Shown: in pieces, positions 1 to 8,360 of the stretch
Layout of the letters: each line of letters starts with the position of its first letter
How positions within the stretch are numbered: the first letter of the stretch is position 1
Origin: JAHFOW01 sp964370795
GTDB lineage: Bacteria; Planctomycetota; Brocadiia; Brocadiales; Brocadiaceae
Reading direction: 5' to 3'
DNA: 21,913 nt
NCBI GenBank assembly: GCA_964370795.1
Contig: CAYJME010000033.1
Span: 1 to 21,913 of the forward strand
Notes under the pieces: generated by a model
Told to the model about the DNA's origin: nothing
Database searches by the model: none
The model's input: the letters and a program-made list of their open reading frames with translations, nothing else
Translations under genes and position numbers: made by a program

Positions 1-439
1 CCCTATACCATCGCCGTCTGATCGTACATGGGTAGTGAGGAGAAAAACCTGGTGTGTTTTTATTGTATTATAGATATCATTTATCAGTGGCCGTATTTTA
101 TTGCTCGTCACGGTATTTGTACCCCCATCTTTTCGATGACATTGTTATCGTTATTCTTTGCATTAAAAAATTGAAATTTAATAATTATCTACCTAACAAA
201 AAACTGTTTGTTTTATTCAGGAGGGAAGGTTAATTTTATTGCAGGGTCTTTTGATATGTTTAACATGTAATTACATATTCTCAAACACAGAATTATATGT
301 CGGACTGGCGCAATTGTCAAACCTTCTTTTCCCTTGCATTTTATTTGTAGATTCGTTACCATTTTGAGAAATTAGCTTTTTTCCCAGTTTAATATATATA
401 TTCAAAGGTTCTCATACAATTTAAAAATATGGGGGGGAT
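1..439. other. gene-free leader region upstream of the Nfn-like gene
   Basis: No convincing coding sequence is visible here. A 48-codon frame starting at position 29 is A/T-rich with no recognisable domain, and the window edge may carry the last codons of an upstream gene that cannot be identified. The stretch contains a perfect 12-bp palindrome (ATGTAATTACAT at 265-276), which is short enough to be chance, and a promoter-like pair nearer the gene. I found no TPP-riboswitch THI-box, although thiamin genes follow downstream. Confidence 0.5.
364..393 (+). promoter_or_regulatory. putative sigma-70 promoter for the Nfn-like gene
   Basis: TTGAGA at 364-369 and TTTAAT at 388-393 are separated by 18 bases; each matches the sigma-70 consensus at five of six positions. 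Transcription would start near 400, about 40 bases before the ATG at 440. A second weaker pair, TTGCAT (334-339) and TACCAT (357-362) with 17 bases between, lies just upstream. This is a consensus match only. Confidence 0.4.
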
Positions 440-2815
440 ATGTTTAGGATTGTAGAAAAGGAAAAGATCGCTGAATCTACTTATTTAATGAAGATTGAAG
501 CGCCCAAAATTGCCGCCAAGAGAAAAGCGGGGCAATTTGTTATGCTTCGTATAGATGAACCTGGTGAAAGAATACCTTTAACCATAGCGGGTTCTGATAC
601 GATTCGTGGAACGATTACCATTATTTTCCAGGTTGCAGGCGATACGACGCGACAGATGTCTACTTTGAATGCAGGCGAGTATATTCTTGATATTGTGGGA
701 CCACTAGGACATCCCACGCATATCGAAAATTATGGAACAGTTGTCTGTGTTGGCGGCGGTTTGGGAATAGCTCTTGTGATGCCTATTGCCAAGGCGCTCT
801 ATGACGCCGGTAATCATGTAATATCAGTTATCAGTGCAAGGAACAAAGACCTCCTGATTTGTGAAAAGGAGATGGCTGCCTGTAGTAAAGAGTTTGTGGT
901 TGCTACCGATGACGGATCGAAAGGTGTGAAGGGGTTTCCAACGCAGGTATTACAGGATTTAATTAACAAGGGCAGAAAGATTGATGTTGTATTTGCTGTG
1001 GGTCCCGTGCCTTTAATGGCTGCCGTCAGCAGATTGACAAAGCCTTATAATATTAAGACAATCGTGAGCTTGAATCCCATCATGGTGGATGGAACAGGCA
1101 TGTGCGGCGGCTGCAGGGTGGAGATTGATAATAAACCCAAGTTTGTTTGCGTGGACGGCCCGGAATTTGATGGTCACCTGGTAAATTACGACAACTTGAT
1201 GCAGAGGTTAAAAACATATTCCAGCAACGGTAAAGATCCAAGGTTACAGAGCGTGAGCAAAGACAGCGCCTGCTGGAAACCGCCGGAAGACCGTGTGGGT
1301 ATTGCGCACAAGCCTCATGTATCTATGGAGGCCACAGACCGACACGAGGTCGTAGAACAATTGGCGGCGGCGCTTTCGGGTGCAGGTCCGAAAAAGATGG
1401 GTTCTATTCCACGTCAGAAGATGCCTGAACAGGAACCCGTAAACAGGGTTAAAAATTTTGAAGAGGTGCCGGTTGGATACACCCCGGAAATGGCGCGGTT
1501 GGAGGCGCTCAGGTGTTTGCAGTGCAAGAAACCTCTCTGCCGCGATGGATGTCCGGTGAGCATCGATATTCCGGGATTTATTAAATTGATAGCCGAGGGT
1601 GATTTCATAGCTGCTGCGCGAAAGCTTAAGGAAACAAATGCCTTGCCGGCTGTTTGCGGAAGGGTATGTCCGCAGGAAGACCAGTGTGAGAAGGTATGTA
1701 TTGTTGGTAAGAAATTCAGGCCTGTGGCTATTGGGAATCTGGAGCGTTTCGTTGCTGATTACGAACGTACGCATAATGCAGTCACCATACCACAATTGCC
1801 TTCAAAAACCGGATATAAAGTGGCGATTGTGGGGGCAGGTCCCGCCGGTCTTGCATGCGCTGGCGAGCTTATTAAAATGGGACATGATGTCACCATTTTT
1901 GAGGCACTGCATAAGGCGGGTGGCGTGCTGGTTTATGGAATTCCAGAATTCAGATTACCGAAGGCCATTGTTGAATCAGAGGTTGAATATCTTAAGAAAC
2001 TAGGGGTCAAGATAGAGGTTAATTCCGTTATTGGCAAGATGCAAACAGTTGATGAGTTATTGAAAAATGGCTATGACGCCATTTTTGTGGGGACAGGCGC
2101 AGGCTTGCCCATGTTTATGGGAATTGCTGGCGAAAATTTTAATGGCGTATACTCAGCCAACGAATACCTTACCCGGGTAAATCTCATGAAGGCATACAAC
2201 AATAAATATGCAACGCCAATAGCAATGCGAAAGAATGTCGCAGTCATTGGTGCAGGAAACGTTGCTATGGATTCGGCCAGAACCGCGCTGCGTCTTGGCG
2301 CTGAGAATGTGTATGTTGTTTATCGTCGGTCAAGAGAAGAAATGCCAGCACGGTTGGATGAAATTCATCATGGCGAAGAAGAGGGATTGCAGTTTAAGTT
2401 CCTGACTAATCCTATAAAAATTCTCGGTGACGAAAAGGGTTGGGTTTGCGGGTTAGAGTGTGTAAAGATGGAATTAGGGGAACCCGATGAATCTGGCAGA
2501 AGACGTCCAATTCCTGTAAAGGGTTCTGAATTTGTTCTGGATGTGGAATGTATAATTATGTCTATTGGTAATGGCCCGAATCCTTTGATTCCCGCAACTA
2601 CGCCCGACTTACAGGTAAATAAGTGGGGTAATATTGTGGCTGATTTAGAGAGCTGCAAGACAAACAAAGAAGGGGTATTTGCTGGCGGAGACATTGTAAC
2701 CGGCGCTGCGACCGTTATTCTTGCCATGGGCGCCGGGAAGAAGGCTGCTAAGGCAATTGATGAATATGTAAGGTCAAAAAAACCGGCGTCAAAATCTGCC
2801 CCTGTGATGGTTTAA
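440..2815 (+). CDS. nfnAB: fused NfnA-NfnB-type NADH/ferredoxin:NADPH oxidoreductase (SudB/SudA, GltD-like)
   Basis: This is one 791-residue chain joining what are usually two proteins. Residues 1-260 are a ferredoxin-NADP reductase/DHODH electron-transfer type module: a flavin-binding stretch RIPLTIAG (44-51), an NAD-side glycine motif near 104-110, and a [2Fe-2S] site with Asp218, Cys222, Cys225 and Cys237. Residues 340-790 are a GltD/glutamate synthase small-subunit-like module. It has two [4Fe-4S] cysteine groups (359, 362, 367, 371 and 406, 410, 416, 420), an FAD motif GAGPAG (465-470), an NADPH motif GAGNVA (604-609) and a C-terminal FAD-binding GGD stretch (749-751). Nfn complexes are flavin-based bifurcating enzymes coupling NADH, reduced ferredoxin and NADPH; fused versions are often annotated as glutamate synthase, but no GltB large subunit is present. 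A G-run directly before the ATG may act as ribosome binding site. Cytoplasmic. The fusion is seen; bifurcation is inferred from the family. Confidence 0.88.
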   Translation: MFRIVEKEKIAESTYLMKIEAPKIAAKRKAGQFVMLRIDEPGERIPLTIAGSDTIRGTITIIFQVAGDTTRQMSTLNAGEYILDIVGPLGHPTHIENYGTVVCVGGGLGIALVMPIAKALYDAGNHVISVISARNKDLLICEKEMAACSKEFVVATDDGSKGVKGFPTQVLQDLINKGRKIDVVFAVGPVPLMAAVSRLTKPYNIKTIVSLNPIMVDGTGMCGGCRVEIDNKPKFVCVDGPEFDGHLVNYDNLMQRLKTYSSNGKDPRLQSVSKDSACWKPPEDRVGIAHKPHVSMEATDRHEVVEQLAAALSGAGPKKMGSIPRQKMPEQEPVNRVKNFEEVPVGYTPEMARLEALRCLQCKKPLCRDGCPVSIDIPGFIKLIAEGDFIAAARKLKETNALPAVCGRVCPQEDQCEKVCIVGKKFRPVAIGNLERFVADYERTHNAVTIPQLPSKTGYKVAIVGAGPAGLACAGELIKMGHDVTIFEALHKAGGVLVYGIPEFRLPKAIVESEVEYLKKLGVKIEVNSVIGKMQTVDELLKNGYDAIFVGTGAGLPMFMGIAGENFNGVYSANEYLTRVNLMKAYNNKYATPIAMRKNVAVIGAGNVAMDSARTALRLGAENVYVVYRRSREEMPARLDEIHHGEEEGLQFKFLTNPIKILGDEKGWVCGLECVKMELGEPDESGRRRPIPVKGSEFVLDVECIIMSIGNGPNPLIPATTPDLQVNKWGNIVADLESCKTNKEGVFAGGDIVTGAATVILAMGAGKKAAKAIDEYVRSKKPASKSAPVMV

Positions 2816-2828
2816 GCACAGTAAACAG

Positions 2829-3041
2829 ATGAAATTTTGCATGAGAATCACATTAAATGGTGAAAAGAAGGAATGTCCTGAGGGGACAACTATAGAGAAT
2901 TTGCTCGATTTGTATAAAATTGACAAGCGTCGTACCGCTGTGGAATTAAATCTTCAGATTGTTCCCCGCAAGGAGCATTCATCGAGGGTATTAAAGGATG
3001 CTGATGTGGTGGAGGTGGTAACTTTTGTTGGCGGCGGATAA
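2829..3041 (+). CDS. thiS: ThiS sulfur-carrier protein
   Basis: This is a small ubiquitin-like protein ending in VGGG, whose C-terminal glycine is adenylated and converted to a thiocarboxylate to donate sulfur in thiazole formation. The listed frame gives 70 residues. The internal ATG at 2841 gives MRITLNGE and 66 residues, which fits the usual ThiS start and length better, so translation probably begins there. Neither start has a clear ribosome binding site, suggesting coupling to the upstream gene 13 bases away. The last codons overlap the start of thiG in another frame and carry its ribosome binding site. The ThiF adenylating enzyme is not in this window. Confidence 0.9.
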   Translation: MKFCMRITLNGEKKECPEGTTIENLLDLYKIDKRRTAVELNLQIVPRKEHSSRVLKDADVVEVVTFVGGG

Positions 3042-3819
3042 AACTGAGAAAAAAGCAGACGGGGATACATTAAAGCTCGGGAAGTATGAGTTTACTTCCC
3101 GACTTTTTGTTGGTACTGGAAAATATCCTTCCGTGGAGTTGATGGTACAGGCATTAGAGGCAAGCGGCACAGAAGTCGTTACCGTTGCTCTTCGAAGGGC
3201 AAAAATTGGTGATTCTCCATCAATCCTGGATTATATTGACAGCAGGAAATACAAAATCTTACCAAACACTGCAGGATGCTATTCTTCCGATGAGGCAATT
3301 CGTGTTGCTCGCCTGTCCCGGGAGATGGGTTTGTCCGATATGGTGAAACTTGAAGTGCTTGCCGACGAAAAAACACTTCTTCCTGATCCAATTGAAACAT
3401 TGAAGGCAACACAGGTTTTGGTAAAAGAAGGTTTTACGGTGCTTGTGTATACCTCTGACGACCCTGTAATTGCAAAGAAACTGGAAGACGCTGGTGCCAC
3501 GAGTGTAATGCCCGCTGGCGCACCAATCGGATCCGGTCAGGGTATCTTAAATAAAAACAACATCAGAATCATCCTTGAGTCTGCAAGAGTTCCTATTATT
3601 GTGGACGCCGGTGTTGGCACGGCTTCTGATGTAACTATTGCTATGGAACTCGGCTGTGATGGCGTGTTGCTCAATACCGGCATTGCACATGCAAAAGATC
3701 CTATACGCATGGCAAGGGCGATGAAACAGGCTTGCGAATCCGGCAGGTTGGCATTTCTTTCCGGGCGTATTCCGAAAAGGCTTTATGCAAAAGCAAGTAG
3801 TCCAGAAAAGGATTTTTAA
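3025..3819 (+). CDS. thiG: thiazole synthase ThiG
   Basis: This is a 264-residue TIM-barrel enzyme that condenses 1-deoxy-xylulose 5-phosphate, a glycine-derived imine and ThiS thiocarboxylate sulfur to make the thiazole phosphate of thiamin. The family landmarks are present: EFTSRLFVGTGKY near the start, Lys108 in MVKLEVL (the lysine that forms the imine with the sugar phosphate), and the phosphate-binding GAPIGSGQG (166-174). There is no ATG. The start is TTG at 3025 or 3028, supported by GGAGGTGG at 3011-3018, so thiS and thiG overlap by 14-17 bases and are likely translationally coupled. A perfect hairpin followed by a T-run lies over codons 18-26 (see finding). Confidence 0.92.
   Translation: MLAADKTEKKADGDTLKLGKYEFTSRLFVGTGKYPSVELMVQALEASGTEVVTVALRRAKIGDSPSILDYIDSRKYKILPNTAGCYSSDEAIRVARLSREMGLSDMVKLEVLADEKTLLPDPIETLKATQVLVKEGFTVLVYTSDDPVIAKKLEDAGATSVMPAGAPIGSGQGILNKNNIRIILESARVPIIVDAGVGTASDVTIAMELGCDGVLLNTGIAHAKDPIRMARAMKQACESGRLAFLSGRIPKRLYAKASSPEKDF
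3077..3107 (+). terminator. terminator-like hairpin inside the thiG coding start
   Basis: TCGGGAAGTA (3077-3086) and TACTTCCCGA (3093-3102) form a perfect 10-bp stem with a 6-base loop, followed by CTTTTT (3103-3108). In form this is a Rho-independent terminator, yet it lies wholly inside coding sequence for a conserved ThiG segment. It could be an attenuation device or an accident of the codons used. Confidence 0.4.
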
Positions 3820-3912
3820 AATCCTCACGCCTGTCTTGTGTAAATTTTATGGCAAAGAGACGAAAATCCCCCGCTCTCTTTAAATTTTTAAGGTAAAGAT
3901 ACTCCTGTTATT

Positions 3913-4686
3913 ATGCTTGCAAAACGAATAATACCATGTCTGGATGTTAAGGATGGACGTGTCGTTAAAGGTACGAATTTTTTAAATTTAAAAGATGCCG
4001 GCGATCCTGTTGAAATTGCTGCATTGTATGACGAGTTGGGCGCTGACGAGTTGGTTTTCCTTGATATTACAGCCTCTCATGAAAAGAGAAATATTATTCT
4101 CGACGTTGTTCAGAAGACCGCAGATGAGGTGTTTATGCCCTTGACTGTAGGCGGGGGTATTCGTTCTATTGATGATATTCGACGGTTGCTCAATGCAGGG
4201 GCGGATAAAGTTTCAATCAATACTGCTGCAGTAAAAGACGCTGAGTTTGTTACAAAGTCCGCCAGAAGGTTCGGCAGTCAGTGCATTGTGGTTGCCATTG
4301 ATGCAAAACGAGTAAAAGGTAATAACGACAGGACACAATGGGAAGTTTTCATACATGGCGGACGGACGCCAACCGGATTGGATGTAATTCAGTGGGCCAG
4401 GGAAGTTGAATTGAGAGGCGCAGGGGAGATATTGCTTACCAGTATGGACTGTGATGGTACAAAAGATGGTTATGATGTCGAATTAAACAGGACGGTATCA
4501 GAGTCTTTGAGTATTCCTATTATCGCATCGGGCGGTGCGGGTAAATTAGAACATTTTTATGATGTTTTTACCAGGGGTAAGGCTGACGCTGCTCTGGCAG
4601 CTTCTATTTTTCATTATAGAGAGATTACCATACACGAGGTGAAAGAATATTTAAAGAAAAAAGGTATCCTGGTACGGAATAAATAA
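3913..4686 (+). CDS. hisF: imidazole glycerol phosphate synthase cyclase subunit HisF
   Basis: HisF is the cyclase half of the glutamine amidotransferase that makes imidazole glycerol phosphate (histidine) and AICAR (purine recycling). The 257-residue length is standard for this half-barrel-repeat TIM barrel. The two catalytic aspartates are seen as Asp11 (IIPCLDVKDG) and Asp130 (VVAIDAK). The phosphate-binding glycines TVGGGIR (78-84) and ASGGAG are also present. The glutaminase partner HisH and the other his genes are not in this window, so the his genes are scattered here. The nearest purine-rich run (AAGG at 3890-3893) is about 19 bases from the ATG, so translation initiation looks weak or unusual. 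Confidence 0.95.
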   Translation: MLAKRIIPCLDVKDGRVVKGTNFLNLKDAGDPVEIAALYDELGADELVFLDITASHEKRNIILDVVQKTADEVFMPLTVGGGIRSIDDIRRLLNAGADKVSINTAAVKDAEFVTKSARRFGSQCIVVAIDAKRVKGNNDRTQWEVFIHGGRTPTGLDVIQWAREVELRGAGEILLTSMDCDGTKDGYDVELNRTVSESLSIPIIASGGAGKLEHFYDVFTRGKADAALAASIFHYREITIHEVKEYLKKKGILVRNK

Positions 4687-4701
4687 TTATTTCTCCGTTT
4701 G

Positions 4702-4729
4702 TTGAAAATATTAATTTAAGTGGTATAAT
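4702..4729 (+). promoter_or_regulatory. strong sigma-70 promoter upstream of dnaG
   Basis: TTGAAA (4702-4707) and a perfect TATAAT (4724-4729) are separated by 16 bases, and TG at 4721-4722 gives an extended -10 (TGGTATAAT). This is the best promoter match found in the window. Transcription should begin near 4736, leaving a leader of about 40 bases before the dnaG ATG. It would drive dnaG, rpoD and probably the zinc-ribbon gene and rnpB. Confidence 0.75.
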
Positions 4730-4774
4730 TGTCCATATTTATAATTTTATTTAAATACTCTCTTTGTCTCATCA

Positions 4775-6577
4775 ATGGCATACTTAATTCCACAAGAAAA
4801 GATTACAGAAATACAGCATGCCGCAGATACTGTTCAAATCATATCAGAATATGTTCGTTTAAAGCAAACCGGAAGAAATTTTATCGGTTTATGCCCCTTT
4901 CACTCCGAAAAAACCCCTTCATTTACGGTAAACCCTGAGAAAAAACTTTTTAAGTGCTTTGGATGTGGCGAAGGTGGAACGGTGTTTCATTTTTTAATGA
5001 AACAGGAGGGGGTGAGTTTTGTAGAAGCGGTGAAAATGGTTGCTTCCCAATCGCATATTGATATTTCGCATTTGAGTAAATCTGAAAAGCCCGTACTGTC
5101 AATTACAGAAAAAACACATTTATATAATTTAAATGATTTTGCCGCAAAATTTTATCACAAAATCCTGACGGAGAAAGAACAGGGCAAGGTTGCCCGAGAC
5201 TATTTACAGAAACGCCAGATAAATAATCAGTCAATTAAGAATTTCTGCCTTGGTTATGCACCTGATAGTTGGGACGCCCTGATCAAAACGTGCAGAGAAC
5301 GCAGCATATCGAATAATCTTCTGGAGAAGACCGGTTTGATTATTCAGAAAAAGGAGGGAAACGACTATTACGATCGTTTTCGTAACAGGCTGATGTTTCC
5401 CATCTTTGACGCCAGAAAGCAGGTCATTGGTTTTGGCGGAAGGGCATTAGATGACTCTACTCCAAAATATCTCAATTCACCGGAGACGGTTCTTTTTAAC
5501 AAGAGCAGTGTGTTGTATGGTATTGATGTCGCCAAAAATGCCATTATGAAACAGCGCCGGGCGATTCTCATGGAAGGCTATACGGACGTAATTATGGCGC
5601 ACCAGCATGGAATTGAATGTTCGATTGCTGTTATGGGAACTGCCGTATCGAAACAGCATTTACGGCAATTGAGGCAATACTGTAACCAGGTGATACTCCT
5701 GTTAGATTCGGATGCAGCCGGTCAGAAGTCTTCAGACCGGAGTCTTGATATTTTTGTTGAGGAAGAATTTGAGGTAAAAATTGCAGAACTTCCCGATGGT
5801 TATGATCCCTGTGATTTTCTCGTAGCAGAAGGAGGCGAGAAGTTTTTAACGTTTGTTCATAATGCAAAGGACTTTTTCTCTTACAAAGTTAAAATGGCCG
5901 CTTCCAAGTGGGATATGACAAGTATTCACGGAAGGGCAAATGCAATAAATGATATTCTTTCCACGGCAATGAAGATGCCTGATGTGATTAAACGTGATTT
6001 GCTCATTAAGATGATTGCAGAAGAGATGTCTATCGATGAGGCAACATTGAGAACGCACCTGACAAAAATGAACAAACAGCCCGTCCTTAAAGGAAACAAA
6101 CAAGGCCGTGAGCAGCGTTTGGATGCATCTTCAAAGGCGGAACGCGTACTTTTATACCTGATGTTGGCATGCAATGACCTGATTCCAAGGATAGTAAGCG
6201 AAATTGGCCTGGAAGGATTCCATAATCAAAAATTCTTTAAAATTGCCGAGAAAGTAATTGAGTTATATGGTAGGAATTCAGAGGTTAAAGCCGAAGATGT
6301 GCTCCACATGTTGGATGATGGTGAACTCAATAAAATACTCATGGACATTGTGACGACTGAGGAATTTCAGCATATTACTGATTATGAAGAATGGTTTACG
6401 GATTGTATGCAGTTTTTCAGAAGGAGAAACAACAAGAAGGAAATCCATCAGGTCAAGAGAAAGATGTTGGAAAGTATAAAAAACGGAAAGAACGAGGAAG
6501 ATATTGCAGCGCTTCTTGACGAATTTCACAAGAAGAATAAGAGTGGGCATATTTTAAAAGGTAAGGTTAAAGTCTAG
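4775..6577 (+). CDS. dnaG: DNA primase DnaG
   Basis: DnaG synthesises the RNA primers for replication and is loaded through the replicative helicase. The 600-residue length is typical. The N-terminal CHC2 zinc-binding domain shows Cys40, His43, Cys61 and Cys64. The TOPRIM catalytic core includes Glu267 in LMEGYTD and the Asp311-Ser-Asp313 metal site in LLLDSDAAG, with the conserved RNA polymerase-domain stretch RFRNRLMFPI at 201-210. The C-terminal 150 residues are variable and helical, as expected for the helicase-binding domain. No clear ribosome binding site precedes the ATG. The dnaG-rpoD order with 49-76 bases between them matches the classical macromolecular synthesis operon; rpsU is absent. 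Confidence 0.96.
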   Translation: MAYLIPQEKITEIQHAADTVQIISEYVRLKQTGRNFIGLCPFHSEKTPSFTVNPEKKLFKCFGCGEGGTVFHFLMKQEGVSFVEAVKMVASQSHIDISHLSKSEKPVLSITEKTHLYNLNDFAAKFYHKILTEKEQGKVARDYLQKRQINNQSIKNFCLGYAPDSWDALIKTCRERSISNNLLEKTGLIIQKKEGNDYYDRFRNRLMFPIFDARKQVIGFGGRALDDSTPKYLNSPETVLFNKSSVLYGIDVAKNAIMKQRRAILMEGYTDVIMAHQHGIECSIAVMGTAVSKQHLRQLRQYCNQVILLLDSDAAGQKSSDRSLDIFVEEEFEVKIAELPDGYDPCDFLVAEGGEKFLTFVHNAKDFFSYKVKMAASKWDMTSIHGRANAINDILSTAMKMPDVIKRDLLIKMIAEEMSIDEATLRTHLTKMNKQPVLKGNKQGREQRLDASSKAERVLLYLMLACNDLIPRIVSEIGLEGFHNQKFFKIAEKVIELYGRNSEVKAEDVLHMLDDGELNKILMDIVTTEEFQHITDYEEWFTDCMQFFRRRNNKKEIHQVKRKMLESIKNGKNEEDIAALLDEFHKKNKSGHILKGKVKV

Positions 6578-6653
6578 GTCGAATGTTGGTTATGCATTGT
6601 CAAACGACAGATAGATTTAGATAAATGTGATATTTAGGGAGGTCTGGCTTTCG

Positions 6654-8306
6654 ATGGAAACGTTAAATCAAAAAATTAAGCATCTTGTACAACGCGGGAA
6701 GGAAAAGGGCTACTTAACATATGAGGAATTGAATGATATGTTGCCCGATGATGCAGATGTTTCGCCCGATAAGATTGATGATATTCTGATGATGCTGGAC
6801 GAGGTAGGGATTGACTTAATTGATGAAACGGAGATTGAGACTCGGGATATTGTTGACGCTGAGGAAGCGGAAGTGTTTACTGAGGTAGACCTGGAGTTTG
6901 GCGAAGTGCCGACAATCTCTGAGAAGATAGACGACCCTGTTCGCATGTATCTTACACAAATGGGCGAAATACCCCTGCTCACACGAGATGAAGAAATCAT
7001 GTTGGCCAAAAAAATAGAAATAACGAGAAAAAGATTCCTTAAAAAGGTATTGCATTCCGATCTGTCATTGGCGACCTGTTTAAGGATATTGGAGGATGTG
7101 AATAACGGAGAACTCTCGTTTGACCGTACTTTGAAGGTGAATGCAATGGTCGACAATTGTAAGGCCGAAATTCTTGAGCAGTTTCCCCGGAGTGCAAATA
7201 TCCTCAAAAAGCTCTTACAAAAAAACAAGGAAGATTATTTACGGGCAAAAAAGAAACAGACTTCCGAAAAAGAAAGAATAAAACTTCTTCGTACAATTCG
7301 GAACAGAAGAAGAAAAGGCATCGACCTGCTGGACGAAATTAATATTCGAACAAAACGAATACAACCTATGATGAAAAAACTCCAGGAGATTGTGGTTGAA
7401 ATGGAAAGCTTGGAAGCCCAGCTCGAAGAATGTAAGCCACGCGCTAAATCGAATGGCCGTTATAAAGAACTGGAGATGCAATATGAAAAGCTGGAGGAGC
7501 TTGTACTGGATTCGGTAAAAATCCTGAAACGTCGGGTCCAATCCGTAGAAAATATTTACAGGGAACATGAGGCGGCAAAGAGAAAACTTTCCGGAGCAAA
7601 TCTACGACTGGTGGTAAGCATTGCAAAGAAATACCGGAACCGTGGTTTGAGTTTCCTTGATTTAATCCAGGAGGGTAATACCGGACTCATGCGTGCAGTC
7701 GATAAATACGAATATAGGCGTGGCTATAAGTTTAGCACCTATGCAACGTGGTGGATACGTCAGGCAATTACCCGTTCTATTGCCGATCAGGCAAGAACTA
7801 TCCGTATCCCCGTTCACATGATAGAAACGATGAGCAAGATCCGTAATATTTCAAAAAAACTTTTACAGGAAAAGGGCCGCGAACCGAACATAGAAGAAAT
7901 CGCAAGAGAACTGAAGATTACGGTGTCGGAGACGCGTCGTGTGCTTAAAATATCCCGGCATCAAATTTCTCTGGACAGACCGGTTGGAGAAAGTGAGGAT
8001 AGTTCCTTTGGTGACTTTGTTGAAGATGAAAAGGCTGAATCACCCATTATAGCTGCAACGCAGGAGATGTTAAAGGATAAGATAGAAAGTGTCATGGAAA
8101 CACTCACGTATCGTGAAAGGGAAATTATTAAACTCCGATATGGTATTGGCGACGGATACACGTATACCCTTGAAGAAGTTGGTAAGATATTTAAGGTTAC
8201 AAGAGAAAGGGTGCGGCAGATTGAGGCAAAGGCAGTACGAAAATTACAGCATCCTATCAGGAGCCGTAAACTAGAAGGATTCCTTGATGGACTTGGAGGA
8301 GATTAG
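6654..8306 (+). CDS. rpoD: primary sigma factor RpoD (sigma-70/SigA)
   Basis: This is the housekeeping sigma factor. I place the start at ATG 6654 because AGGGAGGT at 6636-6643 sits about 10 bases upstream and the product begins METLNQKIKHL; a GTG at 6627 would add nine residues without support. The protein has 550 residues. Region 1.1 occupies about 1-65, region 1.2 lies near 93-125 (DDPVRMYLTQMGEIPLLTR), and a long charged non-conserved region with coiled-coil character spans about 130-305. Region 2 (310-390) has the YATWWIRQAI core-binding and -10-recognition helix, region 3 spans about 391-470, and region 4 has the helix-turn-helix TRERVRQIEAKAVRKL near the C-terminus. Region 1.1 and the full set of regions mark a primary rather than alternative sigma factor. 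Its gene is co-oriented with dnaG. Confidence 0.96.
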   Translation: METLNQKIKHLVQRGKEKGYLTYEELNDMLPDDADVSPDKIDDILMMLDEVGIDLIDETEIETRDIVDAEEAEVFTEVDLEFGEVPTISEKIDDPVRMYLTQMGEIPLLTRDEEIMLAKKIEITRKRFLKKVLHSDLSLATCLRILEDVNNGELSFDRTLKVNAMVDNCKAEILEQFPRSANILKKLLQKNKEDYLRAKKKQTSEKERIKLLRTIRNRRRKGIDLLDEINIRTKRIQPMMKKLQEIVVEMESLEAQLEECKPRAKSNGRYKELEMQYEKLEELVLDSVKILKRRVQSVENIYREHEAAKRKLSGANLRLVVSIAKKYRNRGLSFLDLIQEGNTGLMRAVDKYEYRRGYKFSTYATWWIRQAITRSIADQARTIRIPVHMIETMSKIRNISKKLLQEKGREPNIEEIARELKITVSETRRVLKISRHQISLDRPVGESEDSSFGDFVEDEKAESPIIAATQEMLKDKIESVMETLTYREREIIKLRYGIGDGYTYTLEEVGKIFKVTRERVRQIEAKAVRKLQHPIRSRKLEGFLDGLGGD

Positions 8307-8360
8307 ATGTTGAATTTATTTGGTTTGATGCGAACCTTTATGGTGAAGAGAACTATATGA
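8307..8360 (+). CDS. 17-codon mini-ORF between rpoD and the zinc-ribbon gene
   Basis: A 17-codon frame (MLNLFGLMRTFMVKRTI) starts immediately after the rpoD stop codon. It has a strong ribosome binding site, GGAGGA (8295-8300), six bases before its ATG. Its TGA overlaps the ATG of the next gene as ATGA at 8357-8360. The zinc-ribbon gene has no comparable ribosome binding site of its own, so this frame may exist mainly to deliver ribosomes to it by translational coupling. The peptide resembles nothing I know. Its reality rests only on these initiation and termination signals. Confidence 0.4.
   Translation: MLNLFGLMRTFMVKRTI

Noticed and set aside
265..276. 12-bp palindrome as an operator
   Set aside because: Several such palindromes are expected by chance in 22 kb. 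It is A/T-rich and not placed over the predicted promoter.
1244..1795. 183-codon leftward frame inside the Nfn-like gene
   Set aside because: It is a shadow of a strongly conserved coding region on the other strand.
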